Below, piece after piece: positions 18,284-27,370 of a stretch of DNA of 64,000 bases. A model generated the notes under the pieces. The model was given only the letters and a program-made list of their open reading frames with translations. It was not told the origin of the DNA and ran no database searches. The first letter of the stretch is position 1; each line of letters opens with the position of its first letter. The translations under genes were made by a program, and so were the position numbers. The DNA is from Devosia sediminis. Lineage in GTDB: Bacteria; Pseudomonadota; Alphaproteobacteria; Rhizobiales; Devosiaceae. The stretch is from assembly GCF_016411825.1 (NCBI RefSeq), contig NZ_JAEKMH010000002.1:930001-994000 (forward strand), given 5' to 3'.

Positions 18284-18691
18284 ATGACCGACCTCTTCGC
18301 CGCCGCGCCGCGCCTCGATCCCCACCTGCCATATCTGGCCGATGGACCGATCTCGGCCGTGATGGGCCTCGTCCTCATAGTCACGGCCACCCCGCTGACC
18401 GAGATCGCCGGTTGGTCGCTGCCCCCGGCATTCTTCGTGACGCTTGGCGTTATCCTGCTGCCCTGGGCCCTTTACAATCTCATGATCGGCCGCATGGCCC
18501 GGCCGCATCCGGCGATGGTGTGGAGCAATATTGCGGTCGACCTCACCTGGGCGCTCGGCTCGGTGGTGCTGGTGGTGCTCTATCAGGCCGAACTCACGCC
18601 TTTGGGCACTGCTCTCCTCCTGGCGCAGGCGCTGGCGGTGGGCGGCATGTTCGCAGCCAAGCTTCACGGTGCGCAGGCGCTTCTCCGGTAA
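18284..18691 (+). CDS. Small four-helix membrane protein of unknown function
   Basis: The 135-residue protein has four hydrophobic segments (about 25-45, 50-70, 82-105 and 108-128), with AVMGLVLIVTATPLTEIAG and MVWSNIAVDLTWALGSVVLVVLY. No enzymatic motif is visible. ATG 18284 has AAGGA seven bases upstream; ATG 18269 is an alternative. It is transcribed away from the XRE/MmyB regulator across about 130 bases, a typical regulator-target arrangement. Function unknown. Confidence 0.6.
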   Translation: MTDLFAAAPRLDPHLPYLADGPISAVMGLVLIVTATPLTEIAGWSLPPAFFVTLGVILLPWALYNLMIGRMARPHPAMVWSNIAVDLTWALGSVVLVVLYQAELTPLGTALLLAQALAVGGMFAAKLHGAQALLR

Positions 18692-18707
18692 TGGGAGGGG
18701 CGCCGGG

Positions 18708-18726
18708 AGGGCGGGCATCCCGCCCT
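18708..18726 (+). terminator. Hairpin after small membrane gene
   Basis: AGGGCGGG (18708-18715) and CCCGCCCT (18719-18726) pair perfectly with loop CAT. The T tract is poor (TTCAC), so termination may be weak. Confidence 0.5.
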
Positions 18727-18867
18727 TCACACATCGGAAAGGTTACAGTTTTATCACCGGGTGTAAGGCGCCATTAAGCCAAATTCTCATTGCGTTCCAG
18801 TAAGATAGTTTTAAGCGTAGTCCTTAGGCCGATCTTTATAGGGCGGTCGTAGTTTGGCCTCATGAGA

Positions 18868-18881
18868 TGCGAAAAATCGCA
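18868..18881. promoter_or_regulatory. Putative LdtR autoregulatory site
   Basis: TGCGA (18868-18872) and TCGCA (18877-18881) surround AAAA, giving a 14-base palindrome ending 23 bases before the ldtR start. The position and shape suit a MarR dimer site. Inferred, not matched to a published motif. Confidence 0.4.
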
Positions 18882-18904
18882 CGTGATTGAACAGTGAGGC
18901 ACAA

Positions 18905-19414
18905 ATGGCAATCAAGTCGAACGCAGCCGAGGCTCTGACCCTGGAACGCAGCGAAAGTCTGAAACCGCTCTATCTCGAAGCCGTCTCCCGCGTGGAACGT
19001 CTCCACCGCCGCCTTCTCGATCTCATCAAGGATGAGTTCGATCGCATGGGCTGGGACGACATCAATCCAGTCCAGGCGCTGCTGATGTTCAACATCGGCG
19101 ATGCCGAGCTCACCGCCGGCGAACTGCGTTCGCGCGGCTACTATCTGGGCTCGAACGTGTCCTACAATCTCAAGAAGCTGGTCGAGACTGGCTACATCTT
19201 CCAGGAGCGCTCGCGCACCGACCGCCGATCGGTCCGCATCAAGCTGACCCCCAAGGGCGAGGAAGTGGCCGAGGTCATCGACGAACTCTATGACCGCCAC
19301 CTGAAATCCATCGACAAGGTCGGTGGCCTGGGCGACGAGGAATTCGACGGCCTCAACAAGGCTCTCGCCCGCCTCGAACGCTTCTGGGTCGACCAGATCC
19401 TCTACAAGCTCTGA
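18905..19414 (+). CDS. ldtR: MarR-family regulator LdtR
   Basis: The 169-residue winged-helix protein contains LIKDEFDRMGWDDINPVQALLMFNIG, the recognition segment GELRSRGYYLGSNVSYNLKKLVETGYI and wing ERSRTDRRSVRIKLTPKG. It matches LdtR, known from Liberibacter asiaticus and Sinorhizobium meliloti as an activator of an L,D-transpeptidase gene and of osmotic-stress tolerance. The next gene is indeed an L,D-transpeptidase, which supports the identification. The start follows GTGAGG. A strong terminator at 19494 separates the two genes. Confidence 0.88.
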   Translation: MAIKSNAAEALTLERSESLKPLYLEAVSRVERLHRRLLDLIKDEFDRMGWDDINPVQALLMFNIGDAELTAGELRSRGYYLGSNVSYNLKKLVETGYIFQERSRTDRRSVRIKLTPKGEEVAEVIDELYDRHLKSIDKVGGLGDEEFDGLNKALARLERFWVDQILYKL

Positions 19415-19493
19415 TTTCCCGGCCCGAAGAGGGCAGGATGGAAGGGCGGCAGCTGGCGGCATGTGTTGCCTCCATGCCACAACTGCTGGGAAG

Positions 19494-19520
19494 ACGCCGG
19501 TCGCGAGACCGGCGTTTCTT
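19494..19520 (+). terminator. Rho-independent terminator after ldtR
   Basis: A perfect 9-bp stem ACGCCGGTC (19494-19502) and GACCGGCGT (19507-19515) with loop GCGA is followed by TTCTT. Confidence 0.8.
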
Positions 19521-19679
19521 ATTTGTGCCGCAAATAACCGGCAGCCGATTTAAAGGGTCTAAAACCATTTGCTGGCATGGCTACCACATCGGCGGGTTCA
19601 CAAGGCGTTGAGCGCATTGTGACGCGCGTCGGAGTGATGGTATCGCCGGTCAAATGCGGGCAAATCTAGGGTAGGTGGA

Positions 19680-20933
19680 ATGCGGCTTACGCGACGGAAG
19701 TTCATCGGTTCAATGGCGGTTCTGAGCGCCGGTGCGGCAATGCCGGCCTGGGCCCAGGATTCCGTGTTCGACATGCTTGGCCCAGGCAGGGTGCTGCGCG
19801 AAACCGATCGCGAGGGCAATACTGCCGCGGCCGCCGCGCTGATCGCCACCAACGAGCCGATCCTCTCCTTCGACACTCTGCATAATCTCCAGCTGGCCAT
19901 TGCCCAGTACGAGCCTTTCGTTGCCGCCGGCGGCTGGGAGGAAATTCCGCAGCAGGCCTATCAGCTCATCCTCGGCAATTCCTCGCCCGCCGTGGTCCAG
20001 CTCAAGCGCCGCTTGATTTCGTCGGGCGACATGGCGCTGGTCGATTATGCCAGCGACGTCTTCGATGCCGATACCGATCGCGGCGTGCGCACCTTCCAGG
20101 CCCGCCATGGCCTCGTCGTCACCGGCCAGATCGACGAGCCGACCTGGTACGCCATGAACGTGCCGGCCTCGACCCGCCTGCAGCAGCTCTATCTCAATTA
20201 CACCCGCGTCCAGAACATGGCCGCCAAACTCAACGATCGCTATGTGGTTGTGAATATCCCGGCCGCCACCATCGAGGCGGTGTCCGGGGGCATGGTCGAG
20301 CAGCGCCATACCGCGGTTGTCGGCCGCGTCGAGCGCGCGACCCCGATCATGGCCAGCAATATCAGCCAGATCAATTTCAACCCCTATTGGCACGTGCCCA
20401 AGTCGCTGGTCCGTCAGGACCTGACCAAGTACATGCTCGAAAATCCGAACTACCTGACCGAGCAGAACATCTTCATCTACGATGGCTCGGGCAACAAGAT
20501 CGATCCGACGACGATCGACTGGGCGAACATCACCGATGCCCAGGTCAACTACATGTATCGTCAGGAGCCGGGCTCGGCCAATTCCATGGGCCACTGCAAG
20601 ATCAACTTCTACAATCCCTACGATTGCTATCTGCACGATACGCCGTCCAAGGCGCTGTTCAACGAGAATGCCCGTTTCCACTCCTCGGGCTGCGTGCGCG
20701 TCGAAGGTGTCAACCAGCTCGTCAACTGGCTGCTGCGCGACAATGGCGACTGGGACCAGACCAAGGTCGACTCGACCTTTGCCTCGCTCCAGCGCCTCGA
20801 CGTCGAATGCAAGGGCAGGGTGCCGATCCACACCACCTACATCACCGCCTGGGCCAACCGCCAGGGCACCGTCAGCTTCCGCGACGACGTCTACAAGTTC
20901 GACGAACAAGGCAAAGTCACTTTTGAGGCTTGA
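19680..20933 (+). CDS. ldtP: L,D-transpeptidase (YkuD domain) with peptidoglycan-binding domain
   Basis: The 417-residue exported enzyme is expected to form 3-3 crosslinks or other L,D-bonds in peptidoglycan. An N-terminal signal with RRKFIGS followed by a hydrophobic stretch and AWAQD looks Tat-type. A peptidoglycan-binding-1 domain follows (about 105-160, DADTDRGVRTFQARHGLVVTGQIDEPTW), then the YkuD catalytic domain (about 185-370) with the active-site sequence FHSSGCVRVEG, nucleophile Cys338 and His334 close by. It resembles LdtP of rhizobia, the known target of LdtR encoded just upstream. AGGTGGA precedes the ATG. Confidence 0.92.
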   Translation: MRLTRRKFIGSMAVLSAGAAMPAWAQDSVFDMLGPGRVLRETDREGNTAAAAALIATNEPILSFDTLHNLQLAIAQYEPFVAAGGWEEIPQQAYQLILGNSSPAVVQLKRRLISSGDMALVDYASDVFDADTDRGVRTFQARHGLVVTGQIDEPTWYAMNVPASTRLQQLYLNYTRVQNMAAKLNDRYVVVNIPAATIEAVSGGMVEQRHTAVVGRVERATPIMASNISQINFNPYWHVPKSLVRQDLTKYMLENPNYLTEQNIFIYDGSGNKIDPTTIDWANITDAQVNYMYRQEPGSANSMGHCKINFYNPYDCYLHDTPSKALFNENARFHSSGCVRVEGVNQLVNWLLRDNGDWDQTKVDSTFASLQRLDVECKGRVPIHTTYITAWANRQGTVSFRDDVYKFDEQGKVTFEA

Positions 20934-20943
20934 GGCGTATTGG

Positions 20944-21002
20944 AAATCGCTCCAGTGGAGCGATTTCACGCCTCAAGGCCATGAGAGCTATGCTCGAATG
21001 GC
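20944..21002. repeat. Two-hairpin dispersed repeat, copy 3
   Basis: AAATCGCTCC (20944-20953) and GGAGCGATTT (20957-20966) form hairpin 1. Hairpin 2 is GCCATGAGAGC (20978-20988), TAT, GCTCGAATGGC (20992-21002). It starts ten bases after the ldtP stop and could also end its transcript. Confidence 0.75.
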
Positions 21003-21263
21003 GGGCGGTCCGGCCGCAGGCAAATTTGCTCTGGTGGAGCAAATTTAGGACTCAAGGCCATGAGCGCACGCGCGAATGGCGGGTGGCGTATTGGAAATCG
21101 CTCCAATGGAGCGATTTCACGCCTCAAGGCCATGAGACTTCGACCCGTCCCGAAGGGCCAGGCGCGCCGGGGGCGCGACTGGAGGCGAGAAGGCCACGAG
21201 ACCTATGGTCGAGTGGCAGCTCGAATGGCGGGCGGCCCGGCGCTACGCTTCATTGGCGCCAGT
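21003..21263. repeat. Cluster of two-hairpin repeats (copies 4-6) between ldtP and WYL regulator
   Basis: Copy 4 has AAATTTGCTCT (21022-21032) with GGAGCAAATTT (21036-21046) and a second hairpin GCCATGAGCGC to GCGCGAATGGC (ends 21080). Copy 5 has first hairpin 21095-21117 and the left half of its second hairpin. Copy 6 (about 21138-21217) sits inside copy 5: CCAGGCGCGCC (21158-21168) with GGCGCGACTGG (21172-21182), then GCCACGAGACC (21193-21203), TAT, GGTCGAGTGGC (21207-21217). The right half of copy 5 resumes at about 21219. Apart from these repeats I see nothing in this stretch. Confidence 0.7.
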
Positions 21264-22229
21264 TTATGTGTTGCCACCATAAATCCCCGCCAGCTTACCG
21301 ACGACATCGACCATCGCCGCCCGAAATTCGGGTGGCCCGGTCACCTCGGCCTCTGTGCCAAACCTGAGGATTTCCGCTGCGGCGCTGGTCATCGATCCGA
21401 CGAACAGTGACACCTGCCGCCAGCCATCAGCATCGGCCACCTCCGAGATCACGGCGCCACTTCGGATATAGGGCGGCAGGAGCGCGTCCATCAGCTCCAA
21501 CCCCCGCGGTGACAGCCGGATTTCCGCGCGATTGGGATGGAGGCGCACCTCATAGTCCCGCGTGCTCTGAGCCCAATAGGCTTCGAGCTTGAAAGTGCTG
21601 GGGTAATCGAATCGCCCCTCCAGCACCGCGATGGCGCTGATCTTCGAGACCCGAAACGTCCGCACAGCCCCACCGCTTTGCGCCACCAAGTACCAGGCGC
21701 CACCCTTGAGCACGATGCCGATGGGCTCGACCTGCCGCTCCCTGTCTTCGGTCTTGCCGCGGTAGCGCATGCGGATCGGGCGCTGATTCCACACCGCATC
21801 GGCCACAACAGGCAGGTGGTCCAATGCCTCGGCCTCCGCGAACCAGGCCGGCGCATCGAAGTGAAAACGCGACTGCATCCCGCCCGATCGCATGGCCTCG
21901 GGCAGGGCGGCGATTAGCTTTGCGCGCGCACTTGCCGCAGCGGCTCCCAGGCCCAGTTCTGCGGCCTGTCGGGTCAGCCCTGCCAGAAATATGGCCTCCG
22001 CCTCGGTCGAGGACAGGCCGTTGAGCCGCACCTTGTAGCCGTCCAGCAGCCTATAACCGCCGCTGCTGCCTTGCACGCTGTAGACGGGAATACCGGCCGC
22101 GCTCAGTGCATCCACGTCGCGATAAATGGTGCGCAGCGAAACTTCGCATTCGTCCGCAAGCGCCTGGGCCGTCACGTGCCCCTTCGCTTGCAGAGTGGTG
22201 AGAATGAAAAGCAGTCGGCTGGCTCGCAT
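21264..22229 (-). CDS. YafY/WYL-type transcriptional regulator
   Basis: The 321-residue regulator has an N-terminal HTH_11 domain (RASRLLFILTTLQAKGHVTAQALADECEVSLRTIYRDVDALS) and a central-to-C-terminal WYL domain (about 135-220, IRMRYRGKTEDRERQVEPIGIVLKGGAWYLVAQ), plus a WCX-like tail. WYL domains sense nucleotides or other small ligands. It faces an exported RidA-like gene across 104 bases, its probable target. Confidence 0.88.
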   Translation of the reverse strand: MRASRLLFILTTLQAKGHVTAQALADECEVSLRTIYRDVDALSAAGIPVYSVQGSSGGYRLLDGYKVRLNGLSSTEAEAIFLAGLTRQAAELGLGAAAASARAKLIAALPEAMRSGGMQSRFHFDAPAWFAEAEALDHLPVVADAVWNQRPIRMRYRGKTEDRERQVEPIGIVLKGGAWYLVAQSGGAVRTFRVSKISAIAVLEGRFDYPSTFKLEAYWAQSTRDYEVRLHPNRAEIRLSPRGLELMDALLPPYIRSGAVISEVADADGWRQVSLFVGSMTSAAAEILRFGTEAEVTGPPEFRAAMVDVVGKLAGIYGGNT

Positions 22230-22333
22230 GCAAAATAATAACCCAACCTGACACTCCGTGACAGGTATGGGCGCGCATAAGGGTCAACGAAGGCCTGCTG
22301 TCGGGCCTTGTTCAGGTCCGGAGAACGGCACCC

Positions 22334-22804
22334 ATGCCTCACAAAACCAGACGTCTGCTCATTGGAGGAGCAGTCATCATGTCGCTTTCTGTTGCCGCGA
22401 GCGCGCAGCCACTCACAATCGTCAATCCCCCGAATCTCGGTGATCCGACACCCAACGGCTACAGCACCGCGGTCGTCATGCCAGCCAATGCGCGTCTGGC
22501 TTTCATTTCAGGGCAGGGCGGCCACGACCACACCGGCGCGCTCTCCCCGGATTTCGCAACGCAGGTCGAACAGGCCTATGCCAATCTGAGCGCCGCGCTC
22601 GACGGCATCGGCGCAAAGCCCGATCAGGTCGCCAAACTCACGATCTTCGTTGTCGACCACGACATGTCCAAACTCGGCGTGCTCACGCAGAACGTCTCGA
22701 GCATGTTCGGCGACAGATTGCCGGCGCAAACGCTTGTTCCGGTGCCAAAGCTCGCAGTCGATGCAATGCTGTTCGAGGTCGAAGCCGTGGTCGTCCTCGA
22801 CTAG
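22334..22804 (+). CDS. Exported RidA/YjgF-family protein
   Basis: The 156-residue protein begins with a cleavable signal (KTRRLLIGGAVIMSLSVAASAQ) and then carries a full RidA domain: LAFISGQGG, DFATQVEQAYANLSAALDGIGAKPDQVAKLTIFVVD and a C-terminal LFEVEAVVVLD. Cytoplasmic RidA removes reactive enamines/imines, but that activity needs an arginine (Arg105 in the classic enzyme); by eye the equivalent place in VPVPKLAVDAM appears to be lysine. Deaminase activity is therefore doubtful. Divergent from the WYL regulator, which may control it. Confidence 0.78.
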   Translation: MPHKTRRLLIGGAVIMSLSVAASAQPLTIVNPPNLGDPTPNGYSTAVVMPANARLAFISGQGGHDHTGALSPDFATQVEQAYANLSAALDGIGAKPDQVAKLTIFVVDHDMSKLGVLTQNVSSMFGDRLPAQTLVPVPKLAVDAMLFEVEAVVVLD

Positions 22805-22872
22805 GCGAAACAATTGGGTGGCCCGCCAGGGCCGCCCGCCGCCGTGCCCGGAAGCTGGTTTGAGCGCCGCGA

Positions 22873-23613
22873 CTAGGTGCTCTCCTGCAAACTCATGAAA
22901 AACGCCTGCATGGCATTGAGCTGGTCCTGCCGCTTCTGGTGCCATTCCAGGGCCGCGTCGTAGCTGGCCTGGGCCTGCTTCAATGCATCGCGATAGTGCT
23001 GATCCACGTCGAAATGCGCGTACCACATCTCTGCGAATTCCCGCTTCGTCGGCGATGATCCATCGGCATAGGTGGTGACGTCGGGCGCCTCCCGGTTCCT
23101 CTCGGTCAGCGCCTTTTCGATTTCCCGCGTGAGATACTCCACCCGCTTTTCCCCGCCCAACCCGAGGTCGTTGGCCTTTTGGGCGATCGATTGCAGGAAA
23201 TCCGCGCCGCTATGGGTCACCAGCGTGCCATCGGCATTGATATAGGCCAGGAGTTGTTCGCCGGACGAAAAGCTCGCCCGCACCTGCGCGCTGCTGTCGG
23301 GATGGTGCTCGGCCAGCCGGTCGAGTCCCTGCTTCGCCGCCCCCAGATGGCGCTCGCTGCTGGCGTGAAGCCGCTCCTGCAAACGCATCCAGTCGTCGAA
23401 GCTGACAAAGGCCTTTTCCATTTTATCGACCGTGAAGGGGATCGGCGTCGCGGTCCGCGTCTCGCCATTGGGCAGGGCGATGTCGACTTCACTCGGCGTC
23501 TGGTCCCCCCGCGCGCGGAGGCTCTCCAGCGCCTTCTCCTTCTGGTGCTCGTAAAACTGTTCCAGTTGTGGGCGCATTGCGGGATTGGAAAAGACAGCGG
23601 AACTCAACTGCAT
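22873..23613 (-). CDS. Hypothetical helical protein
   Basis: I do not recognise this 246-residue protein. It has no signal peptide or membrane segment, is rich in Glu, Gln, Lys and Ala, and its C-terminal third (YRDALKQAQASYDAALEWHQKRQDQLNAMQAFF) looks like a long amphipathic helix. The centre has SSGEQLLAYINADGTLVTHSGADFLQSIAQKAN. It looks cytoplasmic and possibly structural or regulatory. The codon pattern is normal for the window, which supports it being a real gene. It faces the DUF6898-like gene across about 210 bases. Confidence 0.55.
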   Translation of the reverse strand: MQLSSAVFSNPAMRPQLEQFYEHQKEKALESLRARGDQTPSEVDIALPNGETRTATPIPFTVDKMEKAFVSFDDWMRLQERLHASSERHLGAAKQGLDRLAEHHPDSSAQVRASFSSGEQLLAYINADGTLVTHSGADFLQSIAQKANDLGLGGEKRVEYLTREIEKALTERNREAPDVTTYADGSSPTKREFAEMWYAHFDVDQHYRDALKQAQASYDAALEWHQKRQDQLNAMQAFFMSLQEST

Positions 23614-23824
23614 GGCGACTGGCGCTCCCGTGGGTCTTCGGGGGACGATGCAAAACCTGCGCCAGATACCAAGGCGTTGATCTTCCGACGAAAACGCTTT
23701 GGGAAGCCTCGGCACATTGTGCCGGTATATCGTTGGTGGGAAACAATTTCCGGGCAAATGCCGACGTCCAATCCGGTCTTTCCGCCGATGGCGGTTTTGA
23801 TTATTCTTCGCCCGTGGAGGTCTC

Positions 23825-24037
23825 ATGGCCAACGGCGATGTCCTGTTCGAATTTGTCCAGCTCGGCCAGCAGATGCGCGTCGCCGCCTTCGACGAGGCGA
23901 CCGGCATCGAAGTGGTGGTCATCGCGCCGCTCAGCGCCAGCAAGCTCGACATGCAGCGCCTCGCGATGGCAAAGCTGAAACGCAAGCTCGAGCAGCAACA
24001 GGCTTCCGCGCCCACCGGTCCGGGCAAATACGCCTGA
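23825..24037 (+). CDS. DUF6898-like small protein
   Basis: The 70-residue protein reads VLFEFVQLGQQMRVAAFDEATGIEVVVIAPLSAS, then a basic helix KLKRKLEQQQ. This pattern fits a small conserved family of Hyphomicrobiales (DUF6898) of unknown function. A good ribosome-binding site (GTGGAGG) precedes the ATG. It lies upstream of glyA, but 250 bases and a separate leader region intervene. Confidence 0.65.
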   Translation: MANGDVLFEFVQLGQQMRVAAFDEATGIEVVVIAPLSASKLDMQRLAMAKLKRKLEQQQASAPTGPGKYA

Positions 24038-24177
24038 CTTCCCTCTTTCCCTGGCGTCCAATCTCCGGCATAACTGCCGCGTTCGCGCGACTGGCGAGAT
24101 GAGATGGGTAACCATCGGGGAACGCGAACCTCAGACTGCCGCTCGCCTGGGCACCCAACACCTCTTAGGGGAGCCCC

Positions 24178-24290
24178 ATGATCTGTTTGCGCAGTCCTTT
24201 CCCCCATTCCTGGCCTTGGAATCGTGGCTTGTGCCGTGATATTGCCAACGCCGTTCCGACAGACCTGACCTCGCGCGAGGTCACCAGCCG

Positions 24291-24294
<4 letters not shown>
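24178..24294 (+). CDS. Candidate 38-residue leader peptide before glyA
   Basis: An open frame with AGGGGAG just upstream of ATG 24178 ends with TGA at 24292-24294, which overlaps the glyA ATG (24291) as ATGA. The peptide begins [17 protein letters not shown] and has two Trp and several Arg and Pro. glyA has no ribosome-binding site of its own, so coupling through this frame is plausible. No homology is known to me, so coding status is uncertain. Confidence 0.35.
24266..24283. promoter_or_regulatory. Perfect 18-bp palindrome before glyA start
   Basis: TGACCTCGCGCGAGGTCA is a perfect palindrome ending seven bases before the glyA ATG. It may be a repressor site or an RNA hairpin occupying the place where a ribosome-binding site would lie. 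Confidence 0.5.
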
Positions 24295-25586
<1,292 letters not shown>

Positions 25587-25605
25587 ACCAGAGAGACTGC
25601 CCGCC

Positions 25606-26085
25606 ATGCGCTGCCCCTATTGTGGCAATGACGATACTCAGGTGAAAGATTCGCGCCCGACCGAAGATTCGGGCGCCATCCGTCGCCGTCGCGTCTGCAA
25701 TGCCTGTGGCGGGCGCTTTACAACTTTTGAGCGCGTCCAGTTGCGCGACCTCACCGTGGTCAAGAAGACCGGCCGCAAGGTCCCCTTCGACCGCGAAAAG
25801 CTCGCGCGCTCGGTCAATACCGCCCTGCGCAAGCGCTCGGTCGAGCCCGAACGGGTCGAGCGCATGATTTCGGGCATCGTCCGTCAGCTCGAAAGCCTGG
25901 GCGATGTGGAAGTCACCTCCGACCAGATCGGCGAATATGTCATGGAAGGCCTCAAGGGCCTCGATGACGTGGCCTTCGTCCGCTTTGCCAGCGTCTACAA
26001 GAACTTCTCGGCGGCTGACGACTTCCGTTCCTTCCTCGCCGAACTGGCCGATGACAAGACGGTGCTGCGCGACGACGACGACTGA
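25606..26085 (+). CDS. nrdR: Transcriptional repressor NrdR
   Basis: NrdR represses ribonucleotide reductase genes in response to dATP/ATP. The 159-residue protein starts with the zinc ribbon [17 protein letters not shown] and [13 protein letters not shown], followed by the ATP-cone domain (about 49-139: [27 protein letters not shown]). Complete and of normal length. Part of the glyA-nrdR-ribH-nusB run. Confidence 0.96.
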   Translation: MRCPYCGNDDTQVKDSRPTEDSGAIRRRRVCNACGGRFTTFERVQLRDLTVVKKTGRKVPFDREKLARSVNTALRKRSVEPERVERMISGIVRQLESLGDVEVTSDQIGEYVMEGLKGLDDVAFVRFASVYKNFSAADDFRSFLAELADDKTVLRDDDD

Positions 26086-26197
26086 ACCGCGCGTCATCCT
26101 GCCGGGGCGGTCCCGTCGCGACCCTTTCCTCCGTATCAACGTTTCGTGGGGTATGATCACCGTGGCGCTGGCATTGCGGCGCTTCAAGGAGGGTGTC

Positions 26198-26671
26198 ATG
26201 GACTCCTATGGCGTACGTTTTCCTGTCCCTGTCGAAGCGGGCAGGGGCCTGCATTTCCTCATCGTCGAGGGACGGAACTACCCCGACATCGCCGACGAAA
26301 TGAAGCGCGGCGCCATTGCCGTGCTCGAGCAGCATGCCGCCACCTATGAAGTGATCGGCGTGCCCAGTGCCATGGAAGTGCCCGTGGCCATGGCGATGGC
26401 CATTGAAACGGACCATTTCGACGGCTATGTCGCACTGGGCTGCGTCATCAGGGGCCAGACCAATCACTATGCTTCGGTCGCCAATGAGAGTATTCGGGCG
26501 CTGGCCGAATTGGCCGTTGTCGACGCTTTGCCTCTTGGCATCGGCATTCTGACGGTAGAAAACGAGGCGCAGGCTCGGATCCGGGCCGATGTGAATGACC
26601 AGGATCGGGGTGGGGATGCGGCGCGCGCCGCGCTCGCCCTGTCCGACGTGAAAGCGAAACTGAATAGCTAG
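26198..26671 (+). CDS. ribH: 6,7-dimethyl-8-ribityllumazine synthase
   Basis: RibH makes the riboflavin precursor lumazine from a ribityl-pyrimidinedione and a butanone phosphate. The 157-residue protein has FLIVEGRNYPDIADEMKRGAIAVLEQHAATYEVIGVPSAMEVPVAMAMAI and YVALGCVIRGQTNHYASVANES. ATG 26198 is preceded by AAGGAGGG at ideal spacing; the upstream in-frame ATG at about 26154 is less likely. nusB begins immediately after the stop. The other riboflavin genes are not in this window. Confidence 0.95.
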   Translation: MDSYGVRFPVPVEAGRGLHFLIVEGRNYPDIADEMKRGAIAVLEQHAATYEVIGVPSAMEVPVAMAMAIETDHFDGYVALGCVIRGQTNHYASVANESIRALAELAVVDALPLGIGILTVENEAQARIRADVNDQDRGGDAARAALALSDVKAKLNS

Positions 26672-27157
26672 ATGACCGACCACCCGAAACGCGATCCGGG
26701 CGCCCAGCGTCCTGCCAACCAGCGCGGCGCGGCCCGCCTCGCCGCCGTGCAGGCGCTCTACCAGATGGATATCGGCCGGGCGACGCTGGAAGATACTCTG
26801 GCTCAGTTCGGCGCTTTCCATCTCGGGCGCGAGATCGAGGGTGAGCAATATCTGCCCGCCGACGCCGATTTTTTCCGCCAGATCGTTTCGGGCGTGGCAA
26901 AGCACCAGCTCGAGGTCGATCCGGCCGTCGACAAGGCCCTGGCCGAAGGCTGGCCGATTGAGCGTGTCGACGCCACCCTTCGCGCCATCCTGCGTGCTGC
27001 CGCCTTCGAGCTGCTGCGCCGCAAGGATATCCCGGCCCGCGTTGTCATCACCGAATATGTCGACATCGCCCGCGCCTTCTACGAGGACGACGCGTCCGGC
27101 CTCGTCAATGGCGCGCTCGATTCCATCGCCCGCTCCGCCGGTGTCGATCTGGCCTGA
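26672..27157 (+). CDS. nusB: Transcription antitermination factor NusB
   Basis: NusB, with NusE (S10), promotes rRNA antitermination. The 161-residue protein shows RGAARLAAVQALYQMDI, then WPIERVDATLRAILRAAAFELLRRKDIPARVVITEYVDIARAFYEDDASGLVNGALD, the family core. It starts directly at the ribH stop codon, so translation is probably coupled. A terminator follows at 27182. Confidence 0.96.
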   Translation: MTDHPKRDPGAQRPANQRGAARLAAVQALYQMDIGRATLEDTLAQFGAFHLGREIEGEQYLPADADFFRQIVSGVAKHQLEVDPAVDKALAEGWPIERVDATLRAILRAAAFELLRRKDIPARVVITEYVDIARAFYEDDASGLVNGALDSIARSAGVDLA

Positions 27158-27181
27158 CCCATCCAGGATCGCTGCCTCTGC

Positions 27182-27205
27182 AACGCCCCGTCCGCGGGGC
27201 GTTTT
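27182..27205 (+). terminator. Rho-independent terminator after nusB
   Basis: Nine-base perfect arms AACGCCCCG (27182-27190) and CGGGGCGTT (27195-27203) close on TCCG, followed by more T. Confidence 0.85.
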
Positions 27206-27370
27206 GCTTTGCGCAAAACTATTTCCCCATTTGGTTACATCCGGCATTGACGACGCGCGCTGGAAGTAGAATGTTTGTTCCGTTGAATCTGAAAATAGAA
27301 CCATCAGTTCATTGTTTCGTCAGCACCGGTGGGCACATGCCGGGCTGCCGACATTCGGAGGAGAATTTCA

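Noticed and set aside
20944..21217. Possible CRISPR array or tandem repeat
   Set aside because: Units are of unequal spacing, internally palindromic, differ between copies and also occur elsewhere in the window; there are no spacers of constant length and no cas genes.
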